Shown here: positions 17,539 to 26,644 of the stretch, piece after piece
Position numbering within the stretch: position 1 is the stretch's first letter
How the letters are laid out: every line of letters begins with the position of its first letter
DNA from: a virus
Direction: 5' to 3' (one strand)
DNA: 64,000 nt
IMG/VR virus record: IMGVR_UViG_3300009126_000404
Coordinates: 119,843-183,842 of that record
Notes under the pieces: generated by a model
The model's database searches: none
What the model was told of the DNA's origin: nothing
What the model saw: the letters and a program-made list of their open reading frames with translations, nothing else
Program-made: the position numbers and the translations under genes

Positions 17539-17823
17539 TTATAATATAAACAGTTGTATGAATGCCCAGGTGTTCATAATTGTAAACCATGAAACTAATA
17601 ATATCGCTGTACTTCCACGTCTGTATGTACTAATAAGTGCTAACATACTTCCGAAAAGATATAATGGAACAAATATTCTGGTTGCTGGGTCTAAGATTGT
17701 AAAGGCTAGTACTGCACTTCCTGTTACTAATAGTATGGTTTCTGCTAATTCAGCATAGAATGCTAATTTATCTTCGTAACTCTTTTTAAAAAATCGATAT
17801 ATATTTTTAAGAATTTCTACCAT
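17539..17823 (-). CDS. Small membrane protein (94 aa)
   Basis: Three hydrophobic segments follow a basic N-terminus (MVEILKNIYRFFKK), predicting a three-pass inner-membrane protein. A GAGG site and a late-type promoter precede it. Function unknown; a holin-like role cannot be excluded. Confidence 0.6.
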   Translation of the reverse strand: MVEILKNIYRFFKKSYEDKLAFYAELAETILLVTGSAVLAFTILDPATRIFVPLYLFGSMLALISTYRRGSTAILLVSWFTIMNTWAFIQLFIL

Positions 17824-17840
17824 ACACTGTTACCTCTCAG

Positions 17841-17848
17841 TATTTACC
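17841..17848 (-). promoter_or_regulatory. Late promoter-like GGTAAATA
   Basis: GGTAAATAC is 17 nt before the ATG at 17823 and is followed by a GAGG site. It differs from the consensus at two bases. Confidence 0.45.
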
Positions 17849-17892
17849 GTCACTGCATGATAGTGCAACAACTACTATTATTATTTTGAAAC

Positions 17893-18447
17893 TTAGGAGA
17901 CGCCGTTCTTACGTAGCCATTCAAATATTTCTTTATTACTAAATTGTGGGCTACGTCTGTGACTTTCTGGAAGAGAGTCCCAATCTCTAAGTGCTGGATG
18001 CGTTTTTTTGCTTTCACTAAAAAATAATCCATAATGCCATCCTTCTTGGATCATTTCGTCACGCCATCTATTATGATGCCATTTGTTTAAATCAAATGTA
18101 GCACTTTCTACTACTTCAGGATCAATATCAAGTTCAACATCTTGCATTATATCATATTGATTTGATATTTCTATATTAAAATCTGGAACAAATTTATAAT
18201 CCCAAGCGGCTACAATAATTGCGGCCTCTTCTTGTGTTAAATCTCTTATTAATGGTATCGTATATGTATGTGGAAATTCTGGGCAATTTGGGTCTTCGCC
18301 GTATTCCATTGCTACTTCGTGATCACCTTGTTGATATGAAAAAACAATGCCCTCTGGACCGAAACGTTTACAAATTCCTAACCAGTCCTTTGCAGTTTCA
18401 CTGTCCAGCGGGTTTGCCGTTTTTAACATTGCGTGATGTTGATACAT
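17893..18447 (-). CDS. RyR-domain protein
   Basis: 184 residues. The C-terminal 60 residues (NKWHHNRWRDEMIQEGWHYG, then KKTHPALRDWDSLPESHRR) match the RyR domain pattern: a W before the basic helix, W-x-x-G, K-THP-x-L-x-x-W-x-x-LPE. RyR domains occur in phages and are thought to be involved in ligand sensing, with no firm role known. The N-terminal 110 residues are unrecognised. It overlaps the next gene by one base. Confidence 0.65.
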   Translation of the reverse strand: MYQHHAMLKTANPLDSETAKDWLGICKRFGPEGIVFSYQQGDHEVAMEYGEDPNCPEFPHTYTIPLIRDLTQEEAAIIVAAWDYKFVPDFNIEISNQYDIMQDVELDIDPEVVESATFDLNKWHHNRWRDEMIQEGWHYGLFFSESKKTHPALRDWDSLPESHRRSPQFSNKEIFEWLRKNGVS

Positions 18448-18812
18448 TAAAATTTCTTCTTTTTAGGTTTACTTTCTGCGTAGTCGGCTTCTGCAGATGC
18501 AGAGCCTGAATAACTACCACGTGTTCCTGTATGTGATGTATCTGTTTGCACTACAATTTTATCAGGATTTTCGCTTGTACTATTGACGTAAAGTCCGAAC
18601 CACGCCGCACCAGCACCCGTAATCACACTAACTAGTCCTGCTTGAGCCATGTTAGGATCTTCGAGTAACATAAACCAATCTACAACATTGTAGAACATGT
18701 AAATGTATACTGCTATAAATGCACGTGGAAACAAACGTAACCTATCTATCCAATAGGGAAGTGCTTCAAATGAACTAATATTACCATCTTGGTTTAGATC
18801 TGTGTTTGCCAT
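18447..18812 (-). CDS. Membrane protein with EF-hand-like N-terminus
   Basis: 121 residues. The N-terminus MANTDLNQDGNISSFE fits a calcium-binding EF-hand loop (D-x-N-x-D-G-x-I-x-x-x-E). Two hydrophobic segments follow near residues 30-48 and 60-80 (VSVITGAGAAWFGLYV), then a Ser/Gly-rich tail ending in Lys residues. Similar small proteins are found in T4-like cyanophages from memory. A late promoter and AGGAG site precede it. Confidence 0.6.
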   Translation of the reverse strand: MANTDLNQDGNISSFEALPYWIDRLRLFPRAFIAVYIYMFYNVVDWFMLLEDPNMAQAGLVSVITGAGAAWFGLYVNSTSENPDKIVVQTDTSHTGTRGSYSGSASAEADYAESKPKKKKF

Positions 18813-18833
18813 ATGTATCTCCTGTTATTTTTG

Positions 18834-18841
18834 TATTTATC
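18834..18841 (-). promoter_or_regulatory. Late promoter GATAAATA
   Basis: GATAAATAC sits 21 nt upstream of the ATG at 18812, followed by AGGAG. Confidence 0.6.
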
Positions 18842-18866
18842 TTACTTAATTATTAGGGGGTACTAA

Positions 18867-18959
18867 TTACGCCGCTACTGGGCCTAACCAATTCCATAGT
18901 ATGATTGCAACTACAACCGCACCAATTACCCACATTTTGTTTGCTTTTAACCATTCCAT
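18867..18959 (-). CDS. Tiny single-span membrane protein (30 aa)
   Basis: ATG at 18959, with AAGGAG 8 nt upstream, encodes MEWLKANKMWVIGAVVVAII and ten more residues (LWNWLGPVAA). One hydrophobic helix spans most of the peptide. A late promoter and a hairpin-bearing leader precede it, so the gene has its own expression signals despite its size. Confidence 0.65.
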   Translation of the reverse strand: MEWLKANKMWVIGAVVVAIILWNWLGPVAA

Positions 18960-19000
18960 AATGTGTCTCCTTAACTATAGTATTTCAAAATACTACATAG

Positions 19001-19008
19001 TATTTATC
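19001..19008 (-). promoter_or_regulatory. Late promoter GATAAATA with hairpin leader
   Basis: GATAAATACT is followed by a leader holding the inverted repeat AGTATT-TGAA-AATACT and then the ribosome-binding site of the 30-residue gene. Confidence 0.55.
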
Positions 19009-19012
19009 TTAT

Positions 19013-19489
19013 TCAGCCTTGATTCCACCTATTCCAGTTCGCCTTACGGGCATCAATAGATTCATCTATTGTTTTATTGGCTATTGTAATGCCATAACGA
19101 CGCCCTGTAATACCTGTTACATTATGATATAAGTTAACTTGAATTTCGTGCCACTGTTGAGCTGGAAACTTAGCATCTTGTGTAGGTGTGATACGATCTT
19201 CTTCATACCAAACTGTATGTACATTATCTCCACCTGGATCAATAATATAATTTATAGCAAAATCTCTTGAATTGTCTACATGTACTGGTATATCGGCAGT
19301 CATTGTTTGGTATCTAAATTTTCTATAATTAGGAAACAATGGTTGTAAATACTCCTTTAATTCTTTTTGAACATCGTGTACAGTATAATTATTGCTATCC
19401 CCTTTAAATACATTTTCAAGTTCTAGTATTTCTTCTAAAGGTAGTATTAAATGCTCTGGAATTTTTGGTATATTTAAAATCCAAAACAT
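19013..19489 (-). CDS. Putative 2OG-Fe(II) oxygenase
   Basis: The ATG at 19489 overlaps the preceding stop (TAATG), giving 158 residues. VHVD near residue 75 gives an H-x-D motif, and FPAQQWHEIQVN with a downstream R-R-Y-G-ITI strand suits the distal His and 2-oxoglutarate-binding Arg. The protein is shorter than typical prolyl hydroxylases. Substrate unknown. Confidence 0.55.
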   Translation of the reverse strand: MFWILNIPKIPEHLILPLEEILELENVFKGDSNNYTVHDVQKELKEYLQPLFPNYRKFRYQTMTADIPVHVDNSRDFAINYIIDPGGDNVHTVWYEEDRITPTQDAKFPAQQWHEIQVNLYHNVTGITGRRYGITIANKTIDESIDARKANWNRWNQG

Positions 19490-20172
19490 TATATTTTTTT
19501 CCAAATTTGGTGACTATCATAGTTTTCAACATATTCTATTATTTTATCTGCTATAATTATATTACCTTCTTTATTAATGCCATTAGCACTATTTTGATAG
19601 CCAATGAAATAAGGTGTTAAATGATTGTGTGTAATATCCATTTTATAAATTTCATTATCCACTATACCAGATGTAAACTTAATCCAGTCTGGAATTCTAT
19701 TATGTGTGAAATGTATAACTGGTATTTGTTTAGCAGTGCAATATTGATCTATTTGAATCATTGCTCCAGTAAACCTATTCATTTGTAAATCTTGATGATA
19801 AAAGTATTGCCTATTATCTGTTACTATATCATTTGCTTTATCTAATGTTAAATCTTCTGCTAGAATTTTATTTGACTTTTTAAAATAATCCATTTCATCT
19901 TTGGTAATTGTACCCTTTGAAATATCTTGTACAAAACCAGGTACAAATACATAAGTAGGTATTGCATGGAATATAATCGCCATACTAATATCTTTTTGCT
20001 TTTTTAAATAAAATAATATTCGTTCTTCACTACATGCTCCTATTCCATAATATGAATTATTAGCATCATAACACTGATATTTTTCTTGTATAATATTTAC
20101 AAATGTATCTATTGAATTATCTTTTTTAGTTTTGTACTTAGTCATGCTATGACCGAAAAATCGTATATTCAT
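19489..20172 (-). CDS. SGNH hydrolase-like protein, uncertain
   Basis: 227 residues. The N-terminus MNIRFFGHSMT could be block I of an SGNH/GDSL hydrolase (G-x-S variant), and the C-terminal segment ITHNHLTPYFIGYQNSANG followed by a helix (NIIIADKIIEYV) is reminiscent of the block V region. The match is weak. It is coupled to the oxygenase gene downstream. Confidence 0.4.
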   Translation of the reverse strand: MNIRFFGHSMTKYKTKKDNSIDTFVNIIQEKYQCYDANNSYYGIGACSEERILFYLKKQKDISMAIIFHAIPTYVFVPGFVQDISKGTITKDEMDYFKKSNKILAEDLTLDKANDIVTDNRQYFYHQDLQMNRFTGAMIQIDQYCTAKQIPVIHFTHNRIPDWIKFTSGIVDNEIYKMDITHNHLTPYFIGYQNSANGINKEGNIIIADKIIEYVENYDSHQIWKKI

Positions 20173-20186
20173 TTAAGTTCCTTTAA

Positions 20187-20261
20187 TGGAGCGGACAGCT
20201 AAGAATCGAACCTGCGACTTTGGGCTGGAAACCCATTATGATACCACTTCACCATGTCCGC
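20187..20261 (-). tRNA. tRNA-Gly (UCC)
   Basis: The minus strand folds as a cloverleaf with acceptor stem GCGGACA/TGTCCGC, T-loop TTCGATT, and anticodon loop TTTCCAG, giving anticodon TCC. The 3' CCA is encoded. The anticodon stem has one mismatch at the base. Confidence 0.85.
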
Positions 20262-20298
20262 AACCGACATGGGTCAAAGACTCCTACGCCGGCATAAC

Positions 20299-20306
20299 TA
20301 TTTATC
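20299..20306 (-). promoter_or_regulatory. Late promoter GATAAATA upstream of tRNA-Gly
   Basis: GATAAATAGTTAT lies 38 nt upstream of the tRNA-Gly 5' end in a gene-free stretch, so its likely product is the tRNA precursor. Confidence 0.5.
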
Positions 20307-20324
20307 TGAGTGTTTAATGGCCAT

Positions 20325-20360
20325 AAAAAAACCCGATATACAATTAAGTATACCGGGTTT
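20325..20360 (-). terminator. Intrinsic terminator
   Basis: On the minus strand AAACCCGGTATAC and GTATATCGGGTTT form a hairpin with a short TTAATT loop, followed by a T run. It ends the 20387-20692 transcript. Confidence 0.8.
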
Positions 20361-20386
20361 AGAGTTTCTTTATAATAACGTAATAA

Positions 20387-20692
20387 TTACGCTACTGTTA
20401 TTGCGCCTGCAGTTGAAAGCGAAAGAGCTTGTAGAGCAGTTTGTACTGCCGCTGCATCTGCCCAAGAACTGTTTTCCATTGTTACTGTGAAAACTGTTCC
20501 GCCTGAAGCGTGAGCTGAAAGACCCATAACTGTTCCATGCTGTGCCATACATTCAAGGATTTGACCCACTTCTTCACCGGGGTTAACTTCACCTGAAACG
20601 TCTGCCGCACATGTAAGTGTGAATGAAGTCATAGTTGCACCATAATTGTGCTTTCCGAACTCAATTGCGTTTGCTGGATTTGCTGTTGCCAT
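20387..20692 (-). CDS. Small late structural-type protein, monocistronic
   Basis: 101 residues (MATANPANAIEFGKHNYG) rich in Ala, Thr, Ser and Gly, with alternating hydrophobic strands and no catalytic motif. It has its own late promoter, a 64-nt leader with small inverted repeats, an AGGAG site and a strong terminator. That isolated, well-equipped unit suggests an abundant virion protein such as a decoration or tail component; this is inference from context and composition. Confidence 0.65.
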   Translation of the reverse strand: MATANPANAIEFGKHNYGATMTSFTLTCAADVSGEVNPGEEVGQILECMAQHGTVMGLSAHASGGTVFTVTMENSSWADAAAVQTALQALSLSTAGAITVA

Positions 20693-20756
20693 TTTATATT
20701 TCTCCTAAAATTACAAATTAATGTAATTTAAAAATTCTGTGCTGTTGCACTACTTT

Positions 20757-20764
20757 TATTTATG
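20757..20764 (-). promoter_or_regulatory. Late promoter CATAAATA
   Basis: CATAAATAAAAGT is 64 nt upstream of the ATG at 20692. The leader between them contains TTACATTAATTTGTAA, which can form a small hairpin. Confidence 0.6.
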
Positions 20765-20791
20765 ACATCTTGGTGAAAATTAACTAATAAT

Positions 20792-22687
20792 TTATCGTTT
20801 GACCGCGTTTAATTCAACAAATATCGTCCAAATAATGGTTTTTGCCGCTTCTCCAGTGACTAAAACCTTTAAACTACTATTAGAACTGTCTGCTGAAACC
20901 GCACTTGTAGAGGCACTTAGGCTATCTACTAGTGTTTCTGTACTTTGACCACCTATTAAAGTTAATGTTCCACTCGTTTGATTTATAAGTCCTTGTACTC
21001 TAATACCATAGTGATCAGTACCATCACTTGCGACAATGTGTACTTTATACATAACTGTACTATCATCATCTATTATTACTCTGTTTCCTGTAGTTAGTAA
21101 TGCTTCTGTAGGGGTTGCGTCTGTTGTAGTAATAGACATAACAAAGTTTTCATGTGTTGCTACTACCACATTTGATACTTTTGCTACTTGTGTTATGCTA
21201 TCTGTAAATGATTTATCACCTATTATGGTTGCTTCTGCATGTTTAGTATCAACATAGTTAGTAGATGCCAATCCTGCAATACTTGGTATATATGGTTGAT
21301 TTGCTAATGAATTATAATCACCATCAAACAATGAAGGTAAATTAGTTAACGCATTATAATCACCACTAAATGATCCAGCACTAGTAAAACTAAAGTTTCC
21401 TGCACCATCTGTTGTTAAAACTTGTCCATTAGTACCATCTGATATACCTAAATCTGTAAGTGCATCAGGTGAATCTGTAATTCCATATCCTGCTATTGTT
21501 GTTGGTCTGTTACTTAAATCTGCCCATGAACCACTAAACAATGTAGGTAAATTTGTTAAATCATTATAATCACTACTAAAGTGAGCTCCAACTTCAATTA
21601 TTTTTTGGTCTACATATGCTTCTGTTGCAAAATTACTACCACCTGATCCTGTTGTTGCATCTGTAGCTGGTGCCCATTCTGATCCATCCCATTTTAAAAC
21701 TTGTCCTGATGTTGCGCCAGTTGTACTTACATCTGTTAATGCACCTAGTGTAGTTGCACCGCCACCACCGCCTGTATTAGTAATCCATGCATAATCTGTT
21801 CCTGTCCAACTTAGAATTTGGTTTGCTGTTGCACTACCTACATTTAAGTGTGTGTTTACTTCTGAATTTCCGTAACTGCTTAATAAGTTTGTTGTATCTG
21901 TTAAGTCCGATACATCTGCTGGTATAGTTGGAGCACCTGTTAATGAAGAATATGCTCCATCAAATAATGTTGGTGTGTTAGTAAAGTTCGTGTAATCTAA
22001 ATAGTAAGTACCATCTTGACTATCCAGTGTATCTGCATTACTTCCGCCACCACCTGATGTATTATCTGTAGCTGGTGCCCATGCACTACCATTCCATTTT
22101 AAGACTTCACCTGAACTTGGTGCAGTGCTACTTACGTCAGTTAATGAACCAAGTGTCGTGTTTGCTATTTGATTCTGTACCCAAGTCTGTGTTGCATATC
22201 CTGTTAAATCTGGAATTACTGGAGTATTGGTAAGATTGTTATAATCGCCATCAAAAAATGAAGCGTTTGCAATTGCAGTATTAATTTTACTTGTTACTTC
22301 TGTAGATAAATCGTAATTTGCAATTGTACCCGCCAAAGATGCTGTAGTAACATAAAGACTAAGATCTGGTGGCGAATGTATAGCCGCTATTTGAGCGTCT
22401 ACATAAGTAGTATCTGCTTTGGTTGCTATTGATGTATTAAGTGTTGCTACTTCTGTTGCTAATGCTGTAGTTGTAGCATAGTTACTTAAATCAATACTTC
22501 CACCTGAACTAATATTAGCTATTAAGGCATTAACTTGTGCTAATGTTGTAAAGTTACCTACTGTATTTTCAAACGATTTGGTCGCAGTTTTATATACTAG
22601 AATATCGCCTTCAGCAATATTATCTGCTAAGTTAAAATCTGGTGTAGGTAGTTGTTGAATACCACCGCTAAATGCTTGAATCGCCAA
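20792..22687 (-). CDS. Tail fibre-like repeat protein
   Basis: 631 residues. The body repeats degenerate modules of the type S-x-DYNDLTNLPTLF and G-AL-TDVS-T-x-A-T-SGQVLKW-G-S-x-WAPATD, characteristic of phage tail fibres and short tail fibres. The N-terminus (MAIQAFSGGIQQLPTPDFN) could be the baseplate-attachment part, and the C-terminal 130 residues form a distinct beta-rich tip. Adhesin role follows from the repeat type. It is co-transcribed with the 123-residue protein upstream. Confidence 0.8.
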   Translation of the reverse strand: MAIQAFSGGIQQLPTPDFNLADNIAEGDILVYKTATKSFENTVGNFTTLAQVNALIANISSGGSIDLSNYATTTALATEVATLNTSIATKADTTYVDAQIAAIHSPPDLSLYVTTASLAGTIANYDLSTEVTSKINTAIANASFFDGDYNNLTNTPVIPDLTGYATQTWVQNQIANTTLGSLTDVSSTAPSSGEVLKWNGSAWAPATDNTSGGGGSNADTLDSQDGTYYLDYTNFTNTPTLFDGAYSSLTGAPTIPADVSDLTDTTNLLSSYGNSEVNTHLNVGSATANQILSWTGTDYAWITNTGGGGGATTLGALTDVSTTGATSGQVLKWDGSEWAPATDATTGSGGSNFATEAYVDQKIIEVGAHFSSDYNDLTNLPTLFSGSWADLSNRPTTIAGYGITDSPDALTDLGISDGTNGQVLTTDGAGNFSFTSAGSFSGDYNALTNLPSLFDGDYNSLANQPYIPSIAGLASTNYVDTKHAEATIIGDKSFTDSITQVAKVSNVVVATHENFVMSITTTDATPTEALLTTGNRVIIDDDSTVMYKVHIVASDGTDHYGIRVQGLINQTSGTLTLIGGQSTETLVDSLSASTSAVSADSSNSSLKVLVTGEAAKTIIWTIFVELNAVKR

Positions 22688-22700
22688 GTGTAATTCTCCC

Positions 22701-23072
22701 TTAAATTAATATAACAACTTTGTCAATAGAACCATGTAATGCAGGGTCGTATGATCCAGCACCTAAATATGCTCTGTCAACTTTAACACGCAAATAAACA
22801 AAGTTACCTTCAAAACTTGTACCTTTAGTAATAGTTTGGGCAGTAAATTGTAAATATGCTGTTAGGTTGTCCAGATCAATAGGAAACCAATCAGTTTCTG
22901 CTGGATTCTCAACAATAGTAGCTTCTAAGTGTATTCTACCTGTAAAATTGTTCACATGGAAACTCATGGTATGTAAACCATCAGCAAAACCATAGTAACC
23001 GTCGCCTTTTACTTTATCACTTGTGTAAGTAAGTTCGTTTTTGTTTGTTAGAACTATGTTAGAACTAGCCAT
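22701..23072 (-). CDS. Beta-rich virion protein next to tail fibre
   Basis: 123 residues with many predicted beta strands and no cysteine; the sequence LTAYLQFTAQTITKG and the end VDKVVILI-like strand suggest a jelly-roll or Ig-like fold. It has a strong AAAGGAG site and a late promoter, and is followed after 13 bases by the fibre gene. Likely a tail or fibre accessory protein. Confidence 0.6.
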   Translation of the reverse strand: MASSNIVLTNKNELTYTSDKVKGDGYYGFADGLHTMSFHVNNFTGRIHLEATIVENPAETDWFPIDLDNLTAYLQFTAQTITKGTSFEGNFVYLRVKVDRAYLGAGSYDPALHGSIDKVVILI

Positions 23073-23097
23073 TAATAATCTCCTTTAATCTTACAAG

Positions 23098-23105
23098 TAT
23101 TTATC
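23098..23105 (-). promoter_or_regulatory. Late promoter GATAAATA
   Basis: GATAAATACTTGT lies 25 nt upstream of the ATG at 23072 and overlaps the stop of the upstream gene. Confidence 0.6.
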
Positions 23106-23721
23106 AATTATCAAGTTCTTGAAGGGTTATACAGGTTTCCATAGTTAAACGAAGCATGTCGCTATATGCTAATTTGAATAACATCATAGTTTCTTCGCTG
23201 TTTGTAAATATTGTTGGTGGTTGTGCTAAACGACCAGGTGAACCAAAATATGACCCATATGCAGTTGATACAACTCTGTTATCACCTTTAGGAAAATGTT
23301 CATATATCCATTCTACCATACGCCTGCTTTCTTGGGGTGAAGTAGTTCTATCCCAATTATGCCATGATGATACTTTATGTTTATACCTATTGAACCATAA
23401 CTTATCACGTATAACTACTTTCCTATCACGTTTATGTAATAATTCTCTATGTAAATCATTTAATGGTTTAGTAATTTCTATTACTTCATACTCACCATTT
23501 AAAACACTTTGTATAATTTTATCACTTGATGTATAAAGATTACAATCATATTCATGTTTACTTCTAAACATTTTTACTACTCTGTAATTTAATCTTCCGC
23601 TATCGTTAAATCTCTTATAAGTAAAATGAAAATTACGTGGAATTTTTATTATTCTTAGACGTGTATCAAATTCTCTGTAAAATACAGATTCTGTTGGCAA
23701 TATTTGTGGATTATTCTCCAT
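23104..23721 (-). CDS. Unknown 205-aa phage protein
   Basis: A basic, aromatic-rich protein with RLRIIKIPRNFHFTYKRF near the N-terminus and SSWHNWDRTTSPQESRRMV in the middle. Its start lies inside the last codons of clpA, so translation is coupled. It resembles uncharacterised T4-like marine phage proteins by style only. No function assigned. Confidence 0.55.
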   Translation of the reverse strand: MENNPQILPTESVFYREFDTRLRIIKIPRNFHFTYKRFNDSGRLNYRVVKMFRSKHEYDCNLYTSSDKIIQSVLNGEYEVIEITKPLNDLHRELLHKRDRKVVIRDKLWFNRYKHKVSSWHNWDRTTSPQESRRMVEWIYEHFPKGDNRVVSTAYGSYFGSPGRLAQPPTIFTNSEETMMLFKLAYSDMLRLTMETCITLQELDN

Positions 23722-25966
23722 TGATTGTTAATCTATCTTGTTTCCAATCAAGATCTAATGTATAATCTTTAGGATGATCCAGTAAATATTTTGCTAATGG
23801 AAGTTTTACAGATTCGTTAATTAATCTTGCACATGGCCTTGCACCCATTTTAGGATCATATCCTTTATCTTCTAGCATTGCTAATAGTTCTGGACCCCAC
23901 TTAAGAACAATATGTCTACCTTCTACATAAGTCTCAAGTTCGCCTAAAAACTTAACAACAATACGTTTCATATCATTTCTTGTTAGTGAATTAAACTTAA
24001 CTACACCATCTAATCTATTACGAAATTCAGGAGCAAAATAATTCTTAACAGCATCGTCTACTGCTTTTGCGTTATAAGTTTCTTCGTTAAATCCGATGCT
24101 CGTAATTGCGGCATCTCTAGCACCTAAGTTACTAGTCATAATAACAATTGAATTCTTAGCACTCACTATTTTACCTGTGCTACTTGTAAGTGTTCCTTCA
24201 TCAAGTAAATTTAGTAATACACCCATTAAATCTGGATGTGCTTTTTCTACTTCGTCTAATAATAGTACACAATTTGGATTATCTTCTAATTGATTAATAA
24301 GTAAACCATCGCCCGCTTTACCATCACCATGTCCAACATAACCTGGTGGACTACCAATTAGTTTTGAAACTGTATGACGTTCTTGGTATTCTGCCATATC
24401 GTATCTACACAACTTCATACTCATTGCTTGTGATAAACGTTTAGCAAGTTCTGTTTTACCTACACCAGTTGGTCCTGTGAACAAATAACTAGCAATAGGC
24501 TTTATAGGATCTTTAAGTCCTGCCATACTAACTGTAATACTGTCTACTACAGAATCAATTGCTACTTGTTGTCCAAATACTGTACTTTCTAAAAATTCTC
24601 TTACTTCTGCATGTTTAGTAGATGTTTCTTTATCTTCTACTTTTCCTAAATGTTCTTTTGGAATACCAGTTAGCCTTGCAACCTCTGCCTTAATTTCATC
24701 ATCACTTAAAATATCTAAACGCTCTTCTGCTGGTAATATTCTATTATATGCACATGCTCTATCAATAATATCAAATGCTTTGTCTGGAAGTTTTTTATTA
24801 AAAAGATATTGATTACTTAAATCAACAGCAAGATCTCCTGCCTCTGGTCTAATAGTGACATCATGGTATGCTTCATATCCTACTAATGTATTGGCAATAA
24901 CTTCTTTGGCGTCTTTTGTGTTGGGCTCATCTATTACAATCTTAGTAAATCTACGTGTCAGAGCCGCTTCTTTCTCAAATACTTTTCTATATTCTTCATC
25001 AGTTGTAGCTCCAATGACTTTTAACTTACCATCATTTAATGCTGGTTTTAACATATTACCTGCATCCATAGTACCATTTGTACTACCTGCTCCAATAATT
25101 TGGTGAATTTCATCTATAAACAAAATAATATTAGGTTCCTTTATTAATGCATCACTTAACACTTTCATGCGTTCTTCAAAATCACCTCTGTATTTTGTAC
25201 CAGCAACTAACTTAGTCATATCTAATTCCCATATAACCTTATTTTTAATTAAATCTGGTACATGTCCTTCTACAATAAGTTTTGCTAATCCTTGTACAAT
25301 AGCTGTCTTACCAACACCACTTCCACCTGTTAATATGCAATTGGACTTTTTCTTACGTGCTACTGTTTGTACTAAGTCTTTTAATTCTTTTCTACGACCA
25401 ACTACATCATCATAATCATTATATGATTCATTCATATTTGTACAAAACTGTTTTAGTACATCTCTAGGTCTAATCCTATTTTGTTGTCTACGTGGATCAA
25501 CCTCAGGGCCCATAGGACCAAATATTTGTTCATGCTCTTGTTGATTTGTTTCTTGCATCCATTTTATAACTTTATCTTTATTAAGACCCATTTGTTGAGC
25601 ATACTGTGCCGCTATACTATTTTCTTCACCTAATATGCTTAATACTAAGTCTAATTGATTAAGATGCTTTTTACCTTGAAACAATGCTTGTGTTAATGCT
25701 CTGTTAAAAACTCTTTCTAACATTTGTGTTTTAAATGGATTGGGTTCTTCTTTGGTATTTTTAATTAATTCTTTACATTCTTTTTCTAAATATTCAACAA
25801 GTGCAATTTGTAAATTATCAGAATCTGCACCGACCTCAAAACACATTGCAATAACATGCGGATCATCTAACATAACTGCCGCTAGATGTTCAATAGTTAC
25901 ATATTCATGTTTTAATTTTTTTGCTAAATTTATAGCAGTTATTACAATTTTCTCAATTTCAGTCAT
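23711..25966 (-). CDS. clpA: ClpA-type AAA+ unfoldase
   Basis: 751 residues, the usual ClpA length. The N-domain (residues 1-145) with double helical repeat is present, followed by AAA-1 (Walker A GGSGVGKTAI, Walker B LFIDEIHQI) and AAA-2 (Walker A GPTGVGKTEL, Walker B VLLLDEVEKAHPD, arginine finger region FAPEFRNRLDG). No ClpB-type middle coiled coil is seen between the two, so it is ClpA rather than ClpB. SIGF near residue 620 matches the IGL/IGF loop that docks on ClpP. ATG at 25966 is preferred over a GTG one codon earlier. It follows the J-domain gene in the same late operon. Confidence 0.93.
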   Translation of the reverse strand: MTEIEKIVITAINLAKKLKHEYVTIEHLAAVMLDDPHVIAMCFEVGADSDNLQIALVEYLEKECKELIKNTKEEPNPFKTQMLERVFNRALTQALFQGKKHLNQLDLVLSILGEENSIAAQYAQQMGLNKDKVIKWMQETNQQEHEQIFGPMGPEVDPRRQQNRIRPRDVLKQFCTNMNESYNDYDDVVGRRKELKDLVQTVARKKKSNCILTGGSGVGKTAIVQGLAKLIVEGHVPDLIKNKVIWELDMTKLVAGTKYRGDFEERMKVLSDALIKEPNIILFIDEIHQIIGAGSTNGTMDAGNMLKPALNDGKLKVIGATTDEEYRKVFEKEAALTRRFTKIVIDEPNTKDAKEVIANTLVGYEAYHDVTIRPEAGDLAVDLSNQYLFNKKLPDKAFDIIDRACAYNRILPAEERLDILSDDEIKAEVARLTGIPKEHLGKVEDKETSTKHAEVREFLESTVFGQQVAIDSVVDSITVSMAGLKDPIKPIASYLFTGPTGVGKTELAKRLSQAMSMKLCRYDMAEYQERHTVSKLIGSPPGYVGHGDGKAGDGLLINQLEDNPNCVLLLDEVEKAHPDLMGVLLNLLDEGTLTSSTGKIVSAKNSIVIMTSNLGARDAAITSIGFNEETYNAKAVDDAVKNYFAPEFRNRLDGVVKFNSLTRNDMKRIVVKFLGELETYVEGRHIVLKWGPELLAMLEDKGYDPKMGARPCARLINESVKLPLAKYLLDHPKDYTLDLDWKQDRLTINGE

Positions 25967-26639
25967 CACTTTTTAATCTCTTTATAAAGTCTTCCACATC
26001 ATTGTTATTATTTAAATGTGGTATATCTATCTTTAAATTTATCCTTAAATTGCCTTTTCTTTTTGTTTTTCTATTATATAATCCGTGGCCTTTAAGTACT
26101 ACTATAGTACCTGTTTGTGCATCCACAGGAATATCTAATTCACAATGTTCACCTGTTGGTGTCATTATCATAAATGGAACACGTTTCATTACATCAATAA
26201 CATTTAATGTTTTATACATTATAATATTATTTCCTTGTCTTGTAAAGACTTTATTCGCCTTTTCTTTGACATTTATTATATATTTCTTTCCCTTATCAGT
26301 TACTTTAAACTTGTCACCTAATAAGACACCTGCTGGAATATTTACTTTTAAATATAAATCTTCACCTTCAATTGCTATATAATCATTAACACCATTTATC
26401 TGTTGTTCAATAGTTAGAGCTACATCTATCATTTTAGTGTTTGTTGTTTTAACTATAGGAATGAGTTTCTTTTTAGTTATTGCTTCATATGCATCACTAA
26501 TCGCTAACCACTCAGCAATAGTTCCACCTTTGTCAGGGTGGTTTTTTAAAGCTAACCTTTTGTATGCTAATTTGGTCTCTTTTAATGTAGCACCTGGTTT
26601 TAGACCAAGGATAAACCAAGGGTTATTTAACTTCTTCAT
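25959..26639 (-). CDS. J-domain co-chaperone, DnaJ/CbpA-like
   Basis: The ATG at 26639 gives 226 residues. A J-domain occupies residues 1-60 with the HPD tripeptide in KNHPDKGGT. There is no Gly/Phe zinc-finger part; instead two DnaJ C-terminal-like beta domains follow (GEDLYLKVNIPAGVLLGDKF, then DIPVDAQTGTIVVLKGHG). This suits a type II J protein acting with host DnaK. The gene directly precedes clpA and starts 5 nt after a late promoter. Confidence 0.85.
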   Translation of the reverse strand: MKKLNNPWFILGLKPGATLKETKLAYKRLALKNHPDKGGTIAEWLAISDAYEAITKKKLIPIVKTTNTKMIDVALTIEQQINGVNDYIAIEGEDLYLKVNIPAGVLLGDKFKVTDKGKKYIINVKEKANKVFTRQGNNIIMYKTLNVIDVMKRVPFMIMTPTGEHCELDIPVDAQTGTIVVLKGHGLYNRKTKRKGNLRINLKIDIPHLNNNNDVEDFIKRLKSDD

Positions 26640-26644
26640 CGTAG

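Noticed and set aside
20387-20692. Radical SAM peptide substrate (RiPP-like precursor)
   Set aside because: It lacks a leader-core layout or Cys/Thr-rich core and sits far from the radical SAM genes; an abundant virion protein fits better.
23711-25966. ClpB disaggregase as identity of the large AAA+ protein
   Set aside because: The middle coiled-coil domain between the two AAA modules is missing and an IGF loop for ClpP is present.
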